A stretch of 64,000 nucleotides of DNA, taken from Bradyrhizobium sp. Ash2021 (GTDB lineage: Bacteria > Pseudomonadota > Alphaproteobacteria > Rhizobiales > Xanthobacteraceae). The notes under the pieces are model-generated. The model was not told the DNA's origin. It did not search any database and was given only the letters and a program-made list of their open reading frames with translations. Made by a program: the position numbers and the translations under genes. Numbering within the stretch: the first letter of the stretch is position 1; each line of letters starts with the position of its first letter. Location of the stretch: the NCBI RefSeq assembly GCF_031202265.1, contig NZ_CP100604.1, forward strand, positions 558,001 through 622,000, given 5' to 3'. This document shows, piece by piece, positions 54,526-63,504 of this stretch.

Positions 54526-55506
54526 TTATTCGATCACCGCGTCGGCACGGGCTAGAAGTGTGGGTGGGATTTCGAGTCCAAGCGCTTTGGCGGTCTTGAG
54601 GTTGATGACCAACTCAAGTTTGCTGGGAAACTCGACCGGAAGGTCGGCCGGCTTGGCACCTTTTAGGATCTTGACGACATAATTAGCCGCAGCACGAAAG
54701 TTCTCAGCGTAGTTGACGCCGTAACTAATTAGACCCCCAGCATCGACATGGTCACGGAAGCCGTAAACAGCCGGCAGCCACGCGGTTGCTGCGAGCGCGG
54801 CGACCCGTTTCCTCTCTTGGAAGAGCATGGCGCCTGCAAGTACGACGACCGCCTGCACATGCTCGTTCGACAATAGCTGAAATGCCGTGTCGAGATCATT
54901 CGGTTCTCGCACCTCGGCGGAAACCAACTTGATGCCCAGCCGTTTGGCTCCAATCTCGAGTCTTTGTCGATCCATGGTGAAGTCGCCAACAGCGTTTAGG
55001 ATCAGCCCAACCCTCACCAAGGCCGGGACCAACTGCGCGGCAAGTTCTAGCTGCTTTCCCACAAGATCATCGATGCGGGACATTAAGCCAGTGACGTTAC
55101 CACCTGGTCGGGACATGCTCGCAATCAAGCCGAGTTCAATGGGGTTCGCGAGCAATGGGCACACAATCGGGATCGTTTGGGTCAATCTTCTCACTGCGAC
55201 AGCAGCAGGAGTGACCGCAGCCACGATTACTTTAGGCGAAAGTTGGATCAGTTCCTCTGCGAGCACCGGAAGCCGGTCATGAGGGCCATCGGCAAACCGA
55301 TAGGCAACATTGATATTGTCACCTTCGACATAGCCGAGCTCTCGCAGGCCTTCCATAAAGGAAGCGGGGAATTCTTCTCGCGTTACTGCGCCTAGAACGG
55401 CAAGGAGTGGGCGCCTCGTCGACGTCTGGGCGCGCGCCAATTGCGGCAAAACCACTTGAGTTATGGTCGTGCCGCCAAAGAGCGTGATGAACTCGCGCCT
55501 CTGCAT
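54526..55506 (-). CDS. ABC transporter substrate-binding protein (TrpX/DUF534-like family)
   Basis: A 326-residue periplasmic binding protein. The twin-arginine-like signal is MQRREFITLFGGTTITQVVL ending in ARA. Two lobes follow, with family markers GLRELGYVEGDNINVAYRFA, LANPIELGLIASMSRPGGNV-TGL, GIKLVSAEVREPNDLDTAF and the conserved C-terminus LVINLKTAKALGLEIPPTLL ARADAVIE. Such solitary binding proteins are abundant in Bradyrhizobium and usually have no adjacent transporter, as here. Ligand unknown. The start ATG at 55506 is clear; the ORF extends further upstream without protein character. Confidence 0.92.
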   Translation of the reverse strand: MQRREFITLFGGTTITQVVLPQLARAQTSTRRPLLAVLGAVTREEFPASFMEGLRELGYVEGDNINVAYRFADGPHDRLPVLAEELIQLSPKVIVAAVTPAAVAVRRLTQTIPIVCPLLANPIELGLIASMSRPGGNVTGLMSRIDDLVGKQLELAAQLVPALVRVGLILNAVGDFTMDRQRLEIGAKRLGIKLVSAEVREPNDLDTAFQLLSNEHVQAVVVLAGAMLFQERKRVAALAATAWLPAVYGFRDHVDAGGLISYGVNYAENFRAAANYVVKILKGAKPADLPVEFPSKLELVINLKTAKALGLEIPPTLLARADAVIE

Positions 55507-55634
55507 GCAGCCTCCCAGGCAATACCAGGCCAGTTGCAAGCAAATTCTACCACATTTGAGCGGCATGGGGATTGTGATTGGACGCGAGCGGCTTCGAGGT
55601 GAGTTGACAACGCCGGTCGATGATGTCCGGGTTG

Positions 55635-55740
55635 GGGTCACGAGCGTCGCCCTCTGCAATAGATGGCTGCCCGTCAACTTCCGCTATGCCCCGTTCACGA
55701 CCGAGGTCGTGTGGCGGTGCAATATGTCGCGATGGGCCAA
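55635..55740. repeat. About 105-base interspersed repeat, copy 1
   Basis: Begins GGGTCACGAGCGTCGCCCTC (23 bases identical to 57466-57488), then diverged similarity including GACCGAG and GTGTGGCGGTGCAA. The second copy is at 57466-57575 in the same orientation. The DpgC-like gene is thus flanked by direct copies. Confidence 0.75.
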
Positions 55741-55870
55741 TACCGGAAGTGATTATTGCACTTGTTGGACGCGCACCGTCCTTTGCCAGATGTCGATAGT
55801 TTTTGGCGGCTTTGCGACAATATCTCGTTTCCGCCAGGCGTCCTTCGCCCTACACTCCTGCCTCATTCCG

Positions 55871-55910
55871 AGGGTGTCCAATGCTTTCAGAGGGCGTCCA
55901 ATGCTTTCAA
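55871..55910 (+). repeat. Tandem duplication of a ribosome-site/start-codon unit before the DpgC-like gene
   Basis: Two adjacent 20-base units, AGGGTGTCCAATGCTTTCAG and AGGGCGTCCAATGCTTTCAA, each with a ribosome-site-like AGGG and an ATG 7 bases later. The second ATG (55901) begins the DpgC-like protein; the first is out of frame by one step. A change in unit number would alter initiation. Confidence 0.8.
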
Positions 55911-57313
55911 TCCCCCGCGAACAGCGTTCTCCCGTGCTCGCCGCCGCGCTGCCGCGCGCCGAGTCCGAGGCTTTCCTGCTCTCTCGCGACGACGCTGTCG
56001 CGACGCTCACCGCCGCCGACTTACGCACGGCGATCCGCAACGGCCGCGCGCTGCTGGCGCGAATGCCGCTGCGCTCGCAGCGGACACCGGCGCAGAAAGC
56101 GGCCGGTGAGGCGATTGTTCATCTGACGGCCGATGCCACGTGGCGATTTTTCCGCCGCCATGCCGTGCCGATGTACCGCGAGCTCACGCGCGAAGGCGCG
56201 CGGTCCATTCGCGTCGATGCGCTTCTTTGGGAGGCCGCAGCGCGCTGGCCTGACATTCTGCCTGCTCAGGCCGAACTCGTCGCCGAGAGCGATCGCATGC
56301 AGGCCGATAAGGACGGTCTTGAGATTCACCAGGGCCTGTACGTTAGCCAGGTCATGGCCAATCCACAGACAGGGCATCACTTGATACGCTCGATGTTGCG
56401 GCCCCGAACTGAATCACTTGAGTTGCTACCGCAGTTCGTTGAGAGAGGTTACGCCGATCTGGGTACTGCGCGCATCGAGATAAGAGGCCGCGCAGGCCAT
56501 GTAACCATTCATAACGAACGATATCTCAACTCCGAAGACGACACGGTGGTCGGTCCGCTGGAGATCGCTACGGATCTGGCGTTGCTGCATCCGGAAGTTA
56601 AGATCGGTGTCCTGCGTGGGAGCGTGGTAGATCATCCCAAGTACCAAGGTCAGCGCGTGTTTTGCTCGGGGATCAATCTGACGCGCATCTACCAGGGAAA
56701 ACAGAGTTATCTGTCGTTCTTGTTTCGCAATATGGGACTGCACAGCAAGCTGTACCGAGGTGTGTTGGTCGAGGATGAGTCCGACTGCCTGGATGCGCCG
56801 ATCGAGGAACCAGAGCGTACGCTGGAGAAGCTATGGATCGCTGTCGTCGATAAATTCGCCATCGGCGGAGGTTGCCAACTTTTGCTTGTTGCCGATTACG
56901 TGATCGCCGAAACCGGCTCTTACTTCAGCCTGCCCGCGCGCAAAGAGGGCTTCCTGCCTGGCACCTCAAACATGCGGTTGCCGCGACTTCTCGGCGAACG
57001 ATTGGCGCGCGAGGCGCTTCTATTCGATCGTACGTTTCGCGCCGACACGCCGGAGGGCCGTCTAATTGCCAATGAAGTGGTGCCTTCCGACGAAATGGAT
57101 CTTGCGGTCTCGCGCCGCGTGGAAAGTGCGATCGGATCGGGAATGGTCAGTCCTGGAGCCAACCGCAAGGCAATCCGCCAACAAACCGAGCCTCTGGAAG
57201 CTTTTCGCAGATACCTGACGACTTACGCATTCGAGCAGACGTTCTGTCATCTTAGCGACCAGCTTATCGTAAATCTTGAGAAGCACTGGAACGCCAAACA
57301 TCGCAAACTGTAG
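55901..57313 (+). CDS. DpgC-like dioxygenase (enoyl-CoA hydratase/isomerase superfamily)
   Basis: A 470-residue protein resembling (3,5-dihydroxyphenyl)acetyl-CoA 1,2-dioxygenase, a cofactor-free oxygenase of the crotonase family known from glycopeptide antibiotic pathways. The N-terminal helical domain covers about 150 residues. The crotonase core contains TIHNERYLNSEDDTVVGPLE, GVLRGSVVDHPKYQGQRVFC, SGINLTRIYQGKQSYL and VDKFAIGGGCQLLLVADYVI, the last with the oxyanion glycines. KEGFLPGTSNMRLPRLLGER follows. The start is the second ATG of a tandem duplication. No companion DpgA/B/D genes are present, so its substrate here is unknown. Confidence 0.85.
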   Translation: MLSIPREQRSPVLAAALPRAESEAFLLSRDDAVATLTAADLRTAIRNGRALLARMPLRSQRTPAQKAAGEAIVHLTADATWRFFRRHAVPMYRELTREGARSIRVDALLWEAAARWPDILPAQAELVAESDRMQADKDGLEIHQGLYVSQVMANPQTGHHLIRSMLRPRTESLELLPQFVERGYADLGTARIEIRGRAGHVTIHNERYLNSEDDTVVGPLEIATDLALLHPEVKIGVLRGSVVDHPKYQGQRVFCSGINLTRIYQGKQSYLSFLFRNMGLHSKLYRGVLVEDESDCLDAPIEEPERTLEKLWIAVVDKFAIGGGCQLLLVADYVIAETGSYFSLPARKEGFLPGTSNMRLPRLLGERLAREALLFDRTFRADTPEGRLIANEVVPSDEMDLAVSRRVESAIGSGMVSPGANRKAIRQQTEPLEAFRRYLTTYAFEQTFCHLSDQLIVNLEKHWNAKHRKL

Positions 57314-57465
57314 CCTTGCGCGCCAATCGCACTATGGTTCACTCGACGAGTTGAGCCCGGCGACAGCAATGCAATGAAGTCTCTGAACCGGCAATCCATT
57401 TTGGGCCAAGAGAAGGGCCTGGCAATGGAGCAACGGAAGTCTGTCCGCAGCGCGAGGTCGGCTAC

Positions 57466-57575
57466 GGGTCACGAGCGTCGCCCTCTGCGATTGATGGCGG
57501 CCTGTCGATTTCCGCTTTGCCTTGTAAGCGACCGAGATTGTGTGGCGGTGCAACACGACGCGAAGGGCCACTGCA
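57466..57575. repeat. About 105-base interspersed repeat, copy 2
   Basis: Direct copy of the unit at 55635-55740, identical over the first 23 bases and diverged later, ending near CGAAGGGCCACTGC. It lies about 150 bases downstream of the DpgC-like gene. Confidence 0.75.
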
Positions 57576-58148
57576 CTAAATCGCTGCGCGATAGTTCGCC
57601 CGTTGAGGCGGTGCGGCTTGCCTGCGAGCATGGTGGCCGCGGGTAGAAACGTAGAACGTCCGCAAATTCCGCGTCCGAGATGCGGAAGACCACATCTGCA
57701 TCGTCAAGAATTTGAATGACGAACACCGTGCAATCGGAGAAGCAGTGATCATCTTGACGAGTAGGTTGAAACAGTTTCGGTTGGACAAAATTGAGGTTTG
57801 TTGCAGTCTTCAAAAATTGGTTCGCCCTATGATGCTCCATGGCTGTCGCAAGGCTGATCGCGCAGAAGTTGTCGAACGTGACCTTTTTACAACGCCTAAC
57901 TCTTTGAAATCACATAAGAGGCAAAAGGAGCTTTCCCCACTTGTGCAACACTCGTGCCATAACGCCAAAGTTGTGCATCCCTTCGAGGCCAGTACACCCT
58001 TCGAAAAATTACCCGGCACTCAAATCACGTACCGCGGTTAAATCTCCATAGCGCCCGCGGCACCGCCGGTGCCCCACTTCCCGCGATTTCGTGCCTTGGC
58101 GCTTTTCGGACGCCGGTCGTCGGAGCGCGTCGATAGCCTCGTCAAGCC
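57576..58148. other. About 570 bases without a supported gene
   Basis: Several short frames exist, for example plus strand 57712-58041, but they lack a good ribosome site and protein-like composition. The DNA is more AT-rich than the core genes. It is probably debris with or without a promoter; nothing specific can be claimed. Confidence 0.4.
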
Positions 58149-58168
58149 GGCATCCGAAAACCTGCACA
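58149..58168 (+). repeat. Interspersed repeat GGCATCCGAAAACCTGCACA, copy 2
   Basis: Exact match to the copies at 54473 and 62459, 38 bases before the end of the substrate-binding protein remnant on the other strand. Confidence 0.85.
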
Positions 58169-58205
58169 AACGCGGAAGTCGCGGCTGGCTCAAGTCACTT
58201 CCGTT

Positions 58206-58583
58206 TCACCCCCGGAAACGGACATCCGCCACGACGCTAAGGCGGTCAGCATACTCCGCAATCCGGAGATAGTTCTCTTCAATATCAATTCCATAGGATA
58301 TCAACGCCCCGCTTTTTGCCTCAAACTGGAAAGTATGAATTGCAGGCAACTTCAGCGATATGCATCTTTCGACAATCTCGCGATTGTTCGCGCCCGTCAG
58401 TGGATCGGCGGCGACAATGATAGCCGACGCGTGTTGGTCGTGTGCAAATGCCAGCGCCGGTGAGATATCGTTCGCTGTTTTGATCGGCAATGAAAGCAGC
58501 TCGATCCCGACTGCCTGCGCCGCTTCTTTCGTTTGCGTTTTCGTCGCAATCGCGTGGCAGCCGGGCCGAGCCGCGTTGTCAAA
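58206..58583 (-). pseudogene. C-terminal half of an ABC substrate-binding protein, truncated both ends
   Basis: Starts directly after the cyclase stop with ARPGCHAIATKTQTKEAAQA, VGIELLSLPIKTANDI, then ASAIIVAADPLTGANNREIV and ALISYGIDIEENYLRIAEYA. It stops at DRLSVVADVRFRG where intact family members continue with the NLKTAKALGL end. The N-terminal half of a similar protein lies at 62002-62283, on the far side of the cyclase gene. Confidence 0.75.
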
Positions 58584-61500
58584 CTAGGTCAACTGCTGCA
58601 GTAGTTCATCAGCCTCTCGCAGGTCCGCGGACGTTTCGGCGGACGGAAATTTCGCCCTCGTCGATACGAGCAGGTCTCGTGCCTCGGCGCGCCCACGTCC
58701 GCCGCTGCTCATGAGCAGGCGCGCGAGGCTAATCGTGGTCCGCAATTCCCAGCCGACTGCCCTCAGCTTCGTTGCCGATGCCAGCGATCGCCTGAACAAG
58801 CCCATGGCGGCGTCTTCGTCCCGGCCCGGTTCGCGGCAAAGCAGCGACCCATGGATCCGAAAAATCTCCGGCGCGAGCCAGCGTTCGCCGGTTTGCTCCA
58901 TCACAGATTCGGCCGAAGCAGCGAACGTCCGCGCCCTACCGATCTGCCCGATCCGCCCGAATTCCGCGGCGAGCAGAATTCGGTAGAGAGGCATCTGAAT
59001 GCATCGATTCTCGGCCGGCAGTTTGCCGAGCAGGCGGCACAGTTGTTCGAGCACGTCCGGCGCAGGGCCTCGCGCCGCCAGCGCGGAGGTCGCCCACAAC
59101 GGACCGATGACCCGGTACATCGGATACCCGTAGTCGTCGGCGATCTTCATGCCGCGCTCGACGCTGGCAAGATTGGCCGCAAGATCGCCTTCATACCAGT
59201 GATCGCTGACGCCAAGAATGGACACGAACGCCAGCATGAAAGGGTGTCCGATCTCTTTCGCAAGCTGCCGCGCAGCATCACAGCACTCTCTGCCTCGGGT
59301 TGGCCGCCCCAACAGCCATTCGATATGACCCGAATAGACGAGCGCCACGATCAGTGGATCGTGTTGATAGATCTGGACGAGCTTGCCGTGTACTCGCGGA
59401 TTGTAGCGCGCGCTGATCAGACCCGCCAATTCGTGTGCTTTTTCCAGATGGCCGATAAAGAAATTGGCGATCAGGGCTGCGGTATGCGCCATAAGGGCAG
59501 CCTCGTCATCGCGCGACTCCTCTGCCAGCTTGAGGAAATCCCCCGCGTGTTCGAGGGCCTTGGTGAGCTCGCAATTGACCAGTTCAGCTAAGGTAATACC
59601 CCACAGGACCGTGGCCTTCTCGCGAATAGTCCCGTAATTTGCGCAAAGTTTGAGGGCTCGACTGTAGGGTTCATAGACATTCGGATCGGACCACCCTGCG
59701 TTCGCCGTGTATGCCATCGCAAGGTTGGATTGCAGCGCGATTTCAGCCTCGTACCGCCGCTGTGAAGCGGGCAGCTTTGATATCAGCGAAATGCCCTCGC
59801 GAAGATGGGCCACGGCCTCCTTGGTGGCTGATCGGCGCAGCGCAGATTTCCCTGCCTGCAGCCAGGCCTCGATTGCTTCCGGAATGTTTCCGGCCCGCGC
59901 GTAGTGATAGCCCAGAACGGCCGGCTGGCTGCTCTCCCCGATCGCCGTCTCCTGAAGCAGCCACGACGCTACGCGCGCATGGAGTTCGCGCCTTTCCTCC
60001 TTCAGGAGCGAGGAGTAGGCTGCTTCCTGAATCGTCACGTGCTTGAATACGAAGACGGTGTCGTGGGGTTCCTTGATGCGATACACGATCCCGGCGCTCT
60101 CCAGAGCCTGCAGTGCGTGTTCCAGCGATTCGCTTCTGCCCGGAAGCATGTTGGAGATACCCTGATAATTGAACTGTCGTCCGAAGACGGAGGCGATCTG
60201 GGCCACGCGCTTGGCGGTACCGAGACGGTCAAGGCGCTCCATCAGTGAATCGTGAATACTTGCCGGCACCAGAGGTTCCGGCAATTTCCCGCTCAGCACC
60301 AGGCCATCAGCGGCGCGCTCGACCGCCCCGGAATCGATGACGGATCGCGTGAACTCCTCGATGAAGAGTGGCACGCCGTCGGTTCTTTCCACGATCTGGC
60401 TGATAACCCCGCGCGGCACGAAACCGGTGCCGGCGACGGCTGCTACCACCTGCTCGCATTCGCGCGCTGCCAGTTTTTGCAAAGCAATCCGTTGAATTGC
60501 GGAGCCCGATAACCACCTCGCATCGTAGTCATCGCGGTGCGTGATCAGGATCAGGATCCGCTCGCAATGGCAGTGAGCTATCACGCGCAGGAGCAGCTCG
60601 ATGCTCGTCGGATCGATCCACTGGACGTCCTCGACGATCACCAAGATAGGCTTCCTGCGCGAGGCCGCTATGAGGACGTCGATGATCACCTGAAAAACAC
60701 GCTCGCGCTCGGAGGGCGAACCAAGGTCGGCAGGCTCGTATTCGCCGAAGGCCGGTATCGACAGCAGGGCTCCGTAGTAGCGAAGAGCGTGCTCGACATC
60801 GGGGAGAGCTCGCGCCAACAGCGAGCGCAATTTCGCTATCGAGAGCTCGGCGTCGTCGGCTTCCTGAATGCGCGCTGCGCGCCTCAGCCGTTCGATTTCC
60901 GGAGCAAGCGGCGTGTTTACGTGAAACGGCGAGCACTGATACGACAGAATATCAACCGCAGATGTATTAAGAGAGCTACGCAACTCGCGGATGAGGCGGG
61001 ACTTGCCTATGCCGGGTTCGCCGTATATGACGCCGACAAGCCCTGACCCCGCTGCGCTCCGTTCCCACATCTCGGCAAGCATCGCACTTTCGGCGGTTCG
61101 GCCGATCATTGGCGGCAAAGGCGACGCCCGCGCCCTGTCGAACCTGCTTTCGCTCCCCGCAACGGCGTCCACGCGCCAAGCCTCGACCGGCTCTTCCACG
61201 CCCTTCAGCTGTCGTCTGCCGAGCGGCTCACAGCTGAACGTTCCGCGAATCAGCTCGTAAGTGCCCGAGCCGACTACGACGCCATTCTCACCGGCGATCT
61301 CCTGAAGGCGGGCCGCGATGTTTGCCGAACTGCCGAACACTTCTCGCCGGTCAGCGGGCTCGCCGGGTACACTGCCGACGACGACCACTCCGGTATTCAC
61401 CCCGATCCGCACACCGAGACGGACGAAGCTGCCATCCGAAGTCGGGAACTTCTGTTCTCTGACAGCGGCGGCGATCGCGAGCGAGGCGCGCACCGCGCGT

Positions 61501-61802
61501 TCGGGATCGTTTTCGTGCGCTTGCGGCACGCCGAAATATGCCAGCAGTCCGTCGCCGATCATTCTGGCGATGTGGCCACCGTACTGGGAAATCTGCTCGT
61601 TGCAGATATCGCGATAGGTTCTGATAACTGCGAAGAATTCCTCGGGATCGATCTGCTCACTCAGAGGCGTCGATCCGACGATGTCGACAAACACCACGGT
61701 AAGCTGTCGGCGTTCGGCGTGCAGAACCGCGATCTCGGCATTCGGCAGCGACCCTGTCCGCTGAGGTGCGCCCGACTGGCCCGGTTTCGCTCGCCCGCTC
61801 AC
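58584..61802 (-). CDS. Class III adenylate/guanylate cyclase-domain protein with AAA ATPase and TPR-like region
   Basis: A 1072-residue multidomain signalling protein. The cyclase domain is at about residues 30-210, with ERRQLTVVFVDIVGSTPLSE (metal aspartate), MIGDGLLAYFG (second aspartate), VGSVPGEPADRREVFGSSAN and ARLQEIAGENGV. An AAA/NB-ATPase domain follows with VIYGEPGIGKSRLIRELRS and LVIVEDVQWIDPTSIELLLR. The C-terminal half is TPR-like helices, as in SARP/LuxR-type ATPases. The start is GTG at 61802, overlapping the TGA of a catalase remnant (GTGA, 61799-61802); the longer frame to 61934 reads through that remnant and is rejected. It could make cAMP in response to a bound ligand. Confidence 0.9.
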   Translation of the reverse strand: MSGRAKPGQSGAPQRTGSLPNAEIAVLHAERRQLTVVFVDIVGSTPLSEQIDPEEFFAVIRTYRDICNEQISQYGGHIARMIGDGLLAYFGVPQAHENDPERAVRASLAIAAAVREQKFPTSDGSFVRLGVRIGVNTGVVVVGSVPGEPADRREVFGSSANIAARLQEIAGENGVVVGSGTYELIRGTFSCEPLGRRQLKGVEEPVEAWRVDAVAGSESRFDRARASPLPPMIGRTAESAMLAEMWERSAAGSGLVGVIYGEPGIGKSRLIRELRSSLNTSAVDILSYQCSPFHVNTPLAPEIERLRRAARIQEADDAELSIAKLRSLLARALPDVEHALRYYGALLSIPAFGEYEPADLGSPSERERVFQVIIDVLIAASRRKPILVIVEDVQWIDPTSIELLLRVIAHCHCERILILITHRDDYDARWLSGSAIQRIALQKLAARECEQVVAAVAGTGFVPRGVISQIVERTDGVPLFIEEFTRSVIDSGAVERAADGLVLSGKLPEPLVPASIHDSLMERLDRLGTAKRVAQIASVFGRQFNYQGISNMLPGRSESLEHALQALESAGIVYRIKEPHDTVFVFKHVTIQEAAYSSLLKEERRELHARVASWLLQETAIGESSQPAVLGYHYARAGNIPEAIEAWLQAGKSALRRSATKEAVAHLREGISLISKLPASQRRYEAEIALQSNLAMAYTANAGWSDPNVYEPYSRALKLCANYGTIREKATVLWGITLAELVNCELTKALEHAGDFLKLAEESRDDEAALMAHTAALIANFFIGHLEKAHELAGLISARYNPRVHGKLVQIYQHDPLIVALVYSGHIEWLLGRPTRGRECCDAARQLAKEIGHPFMLAFVSILGVSDHWYEGDLAANLASVERGMKIADDYGYPMYRVIGPLWATSALAARGPAPDVLEQLCRLLGKLPAENRCIQMPLYRILLAAEFGRIGQIGRARTFAASAESVMEQTGERWLAPEIFRIHGSLLCREPGRDEDAAMGLFRRSLASATKLRAVGWELRTTISLARLLMSSGGRGRAEARDLLVSTRAKFPSAETSADLREADELLQQLT

Positions 61803-62001
61803 GATGCCACCATGTTGAGCTTCTGCCGTACCTGCAGCGAAGCAAGATACACTGCAAGCCGCATCCGATTGATGCTGCCGAGCGGTCTGTGCTGCTCCAA
61901 GCAGTTCCACGGGTTGAACGTCATCTGCTCGCACTCGTATTTGATTGGGGGGTCAGGAAGTTCTGCTTTGGAATTTCGATTCTCCCGAGCCGCACGGTCC
62001 G
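61799..62001 (-). pseudogene. C-terminal remnant of a catalase-like haem protein
   Basis: TVRLGRIEIPKQNFLTP, then after a one-base frameshift YECEQMTFNPWNC, then LEQHRPLGSINRMRLAVYLA and LQVRQKLNMVAS to a TGA. The FNPW and EHRPLGSINR-like motifs are typical of catalase-family proteins. Its TGA overlaps the GTG start of the cyclase, a relic of an ancestral catalase-cyclase operon. The left end is fused to a substrate-binding protein remnant at about 62001. Confidence 0.75.
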
Positions 62002-62283
62002 GTCGGGCGCGACCTCTATCAATTCTGTCGCTGTGCGACGAATGCGCTCGCCATCGTTATGACCAAACCGAACTTCGATCTGGAGGTTTTTGCCCTCGAT
62101 CCAACCCAACTCTTGTAGCCTTAGCTTGAGCGCGGCCAACCGCTTCGCGGCTTCAGCGTCCTCTTCAGCCGAATTGCTCAAAACTCCGATACGTCGTACG
62201 CGAATAACCGTCTGGGCGCGCGCTGCCACTGGCTACGTCACTAGGGCGCTACCGAGAAGGGCAATAAACTTCCGCCGCCTCAT
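62002..62283 (-). pseudogene. N-terminal remnant of an ABC substrate-binding protein with a stop in the signal peptide
   Basis: MRRRKFIALLGSALVT is followed by TAG at 62233-62235, where related proteins have a tryptophan codon before PxAARAQ. Then come RRIGVLSNSAEEDAEAAKRL, LRLQELGWIEGKNLQIEVRF and RTATELIEVAPD. The match ends at about 62002 and catalase-like sequence begins. About 90 residues remain. With 58206-58583 it may be a single gene split by the cyclase block. Confidence 0.8.
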
Positions 62284-62458
62284 CAGGTTTCCCCCAAGGA
62301 AAAGAAGGAGAGTGGTATAGCATAGATTGAACGCAAACCATGCGGCGCATCGCAAATGAACCGCCCGCTCGTGTCCGCTCAGGGTCGAAGTCGGAAGTTG
62401 GCTCGCTTGAACGGCATGTCCGTTCTACCCTCAACAGCAGACGTCGTCGGACCGCCCC

Positions 62459-62478
62459 GGCATCCGAAAACCTGCACA
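62459..62478 (+). repeat. Interspersed repeat GGCATCCGAAAACCTGCACA, copy 3
   Basis: Exact match to 54473-54492 and 58149-58168. The 120 bases to the left contain GTCCGCT and GGCATGTCCGTT debris similar to that near copy 1. Confidence 0.85.
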
Positions 62479-62735
62479 CAAGCGGATATCGTCGCCTAAC
62501 CCGATCATTGGTGGTTGCGGCGATGAGCAACCAACGATCTTAGCCGACGAGAATGCGCCCTGTATAAGAGCCACGATACGTTCCAGAGGATGGATCAAGT
62601 GTCAGCATCGCTGACATGCCTCGACAAAAATCTCGGCGCTTTCGATGCGAAGGAAATGCATAGCCGACCCCAAGAAATCGGTCTAATCTTTCGGACGCTC
62701 GGGGTCGAAATTCGATGCTGACCTGGAGCCAGATC

Positions 62736-62849
62736 ATGATCAAAACGCCAATCGCTCTTGCTGCTACGGTCGCGGTGGGACTTTCGTTTGCGCAACCGGC
62801 GTTGGGACAATCGAACTGGAGTCCGACTTCAATACGTTACAACGGTTGA
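62736..62849 (+). CDS. Possible short secreted peptide (37 aa), probably a truncated gene
   Basis: MIKTPIALAATVAVGLSFAQ reads as a Sec signal peptide cleaved after ALGQ, followed by only about 15 residues (SNWSPTSIRYNG). CTGGAGCC lies upstream as a weak ribosome site. The mature part is too short for most exported proteins, and the next DNA is an antisense hydrolase remnant, so the gene was probably cut off. Confidence 0.35.
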   Translation: MIKTPIALAATVAVGLSFAQPALGQSNWSPTSIRYNG

Positions 62850-63028
62850 TATCGTTCCACGCGGACTGCCAGCAGCCTCTCCTGCGCCAGGCGCAAGTAG
62901 TTGGCGTTGAAGAAGTCGTAGCCGAGGCCGGCCGTGTGCAGCATCAGCATGCGGGTCGTGATGTCGCGCTTGGGCGCCCGCAGCTTCGGCTTGCCGTCGG
63001 CGCCGAACCCGTAATCGCAACCGCATCA
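62837..63028 (-). pseudogene. Internal remnant of a serine hydrolase (beta-lactamase/esterase family)
   Basis: On the minus strand GFGADGKPKLRAPKRDITTR is followed by MLMLHTAGLGYDFFNANYLR and ends in VERYQPL before a TAA. The pattern ITxRxLLxHTAGLGYD is typical of class C-type serine hydrolases just after the active-site serine. Both ends are missing. It lies head-to-head with the monooxygenase remnant. Confidence 0.7.
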
Positions 63029-63031
63029 TGA

Positions 63032-63355
<324 letters not shown>

Positions 63356-63504
63356 CGGACTCACCTCGGCCATCGTGCCGTCCGTTTGGTGCTAAACTCG
63401 GACTAAAGGGGGCATAGTCCGGATTTTCTATGCGCAAGTTAGCTTGGAAACTCACTTCGTCAGCGTGCGAAAGCCTCTCGAATGGTCTGAGTGCCGCGCG
63501 GCCG

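Noticed and set aside
57712..58041. Plus-strand ORF of 109 codons
   Set aside because: No ribosome site, unusual composition, no family resemblance; treated as debris.
61803..61934. N-terminal extension of the cyclase to an ATG at 61934
   Set aside because: Those codons overlap the catalase remnant in another frame; the GTGA overlap at 61799-61802 gives a better start.
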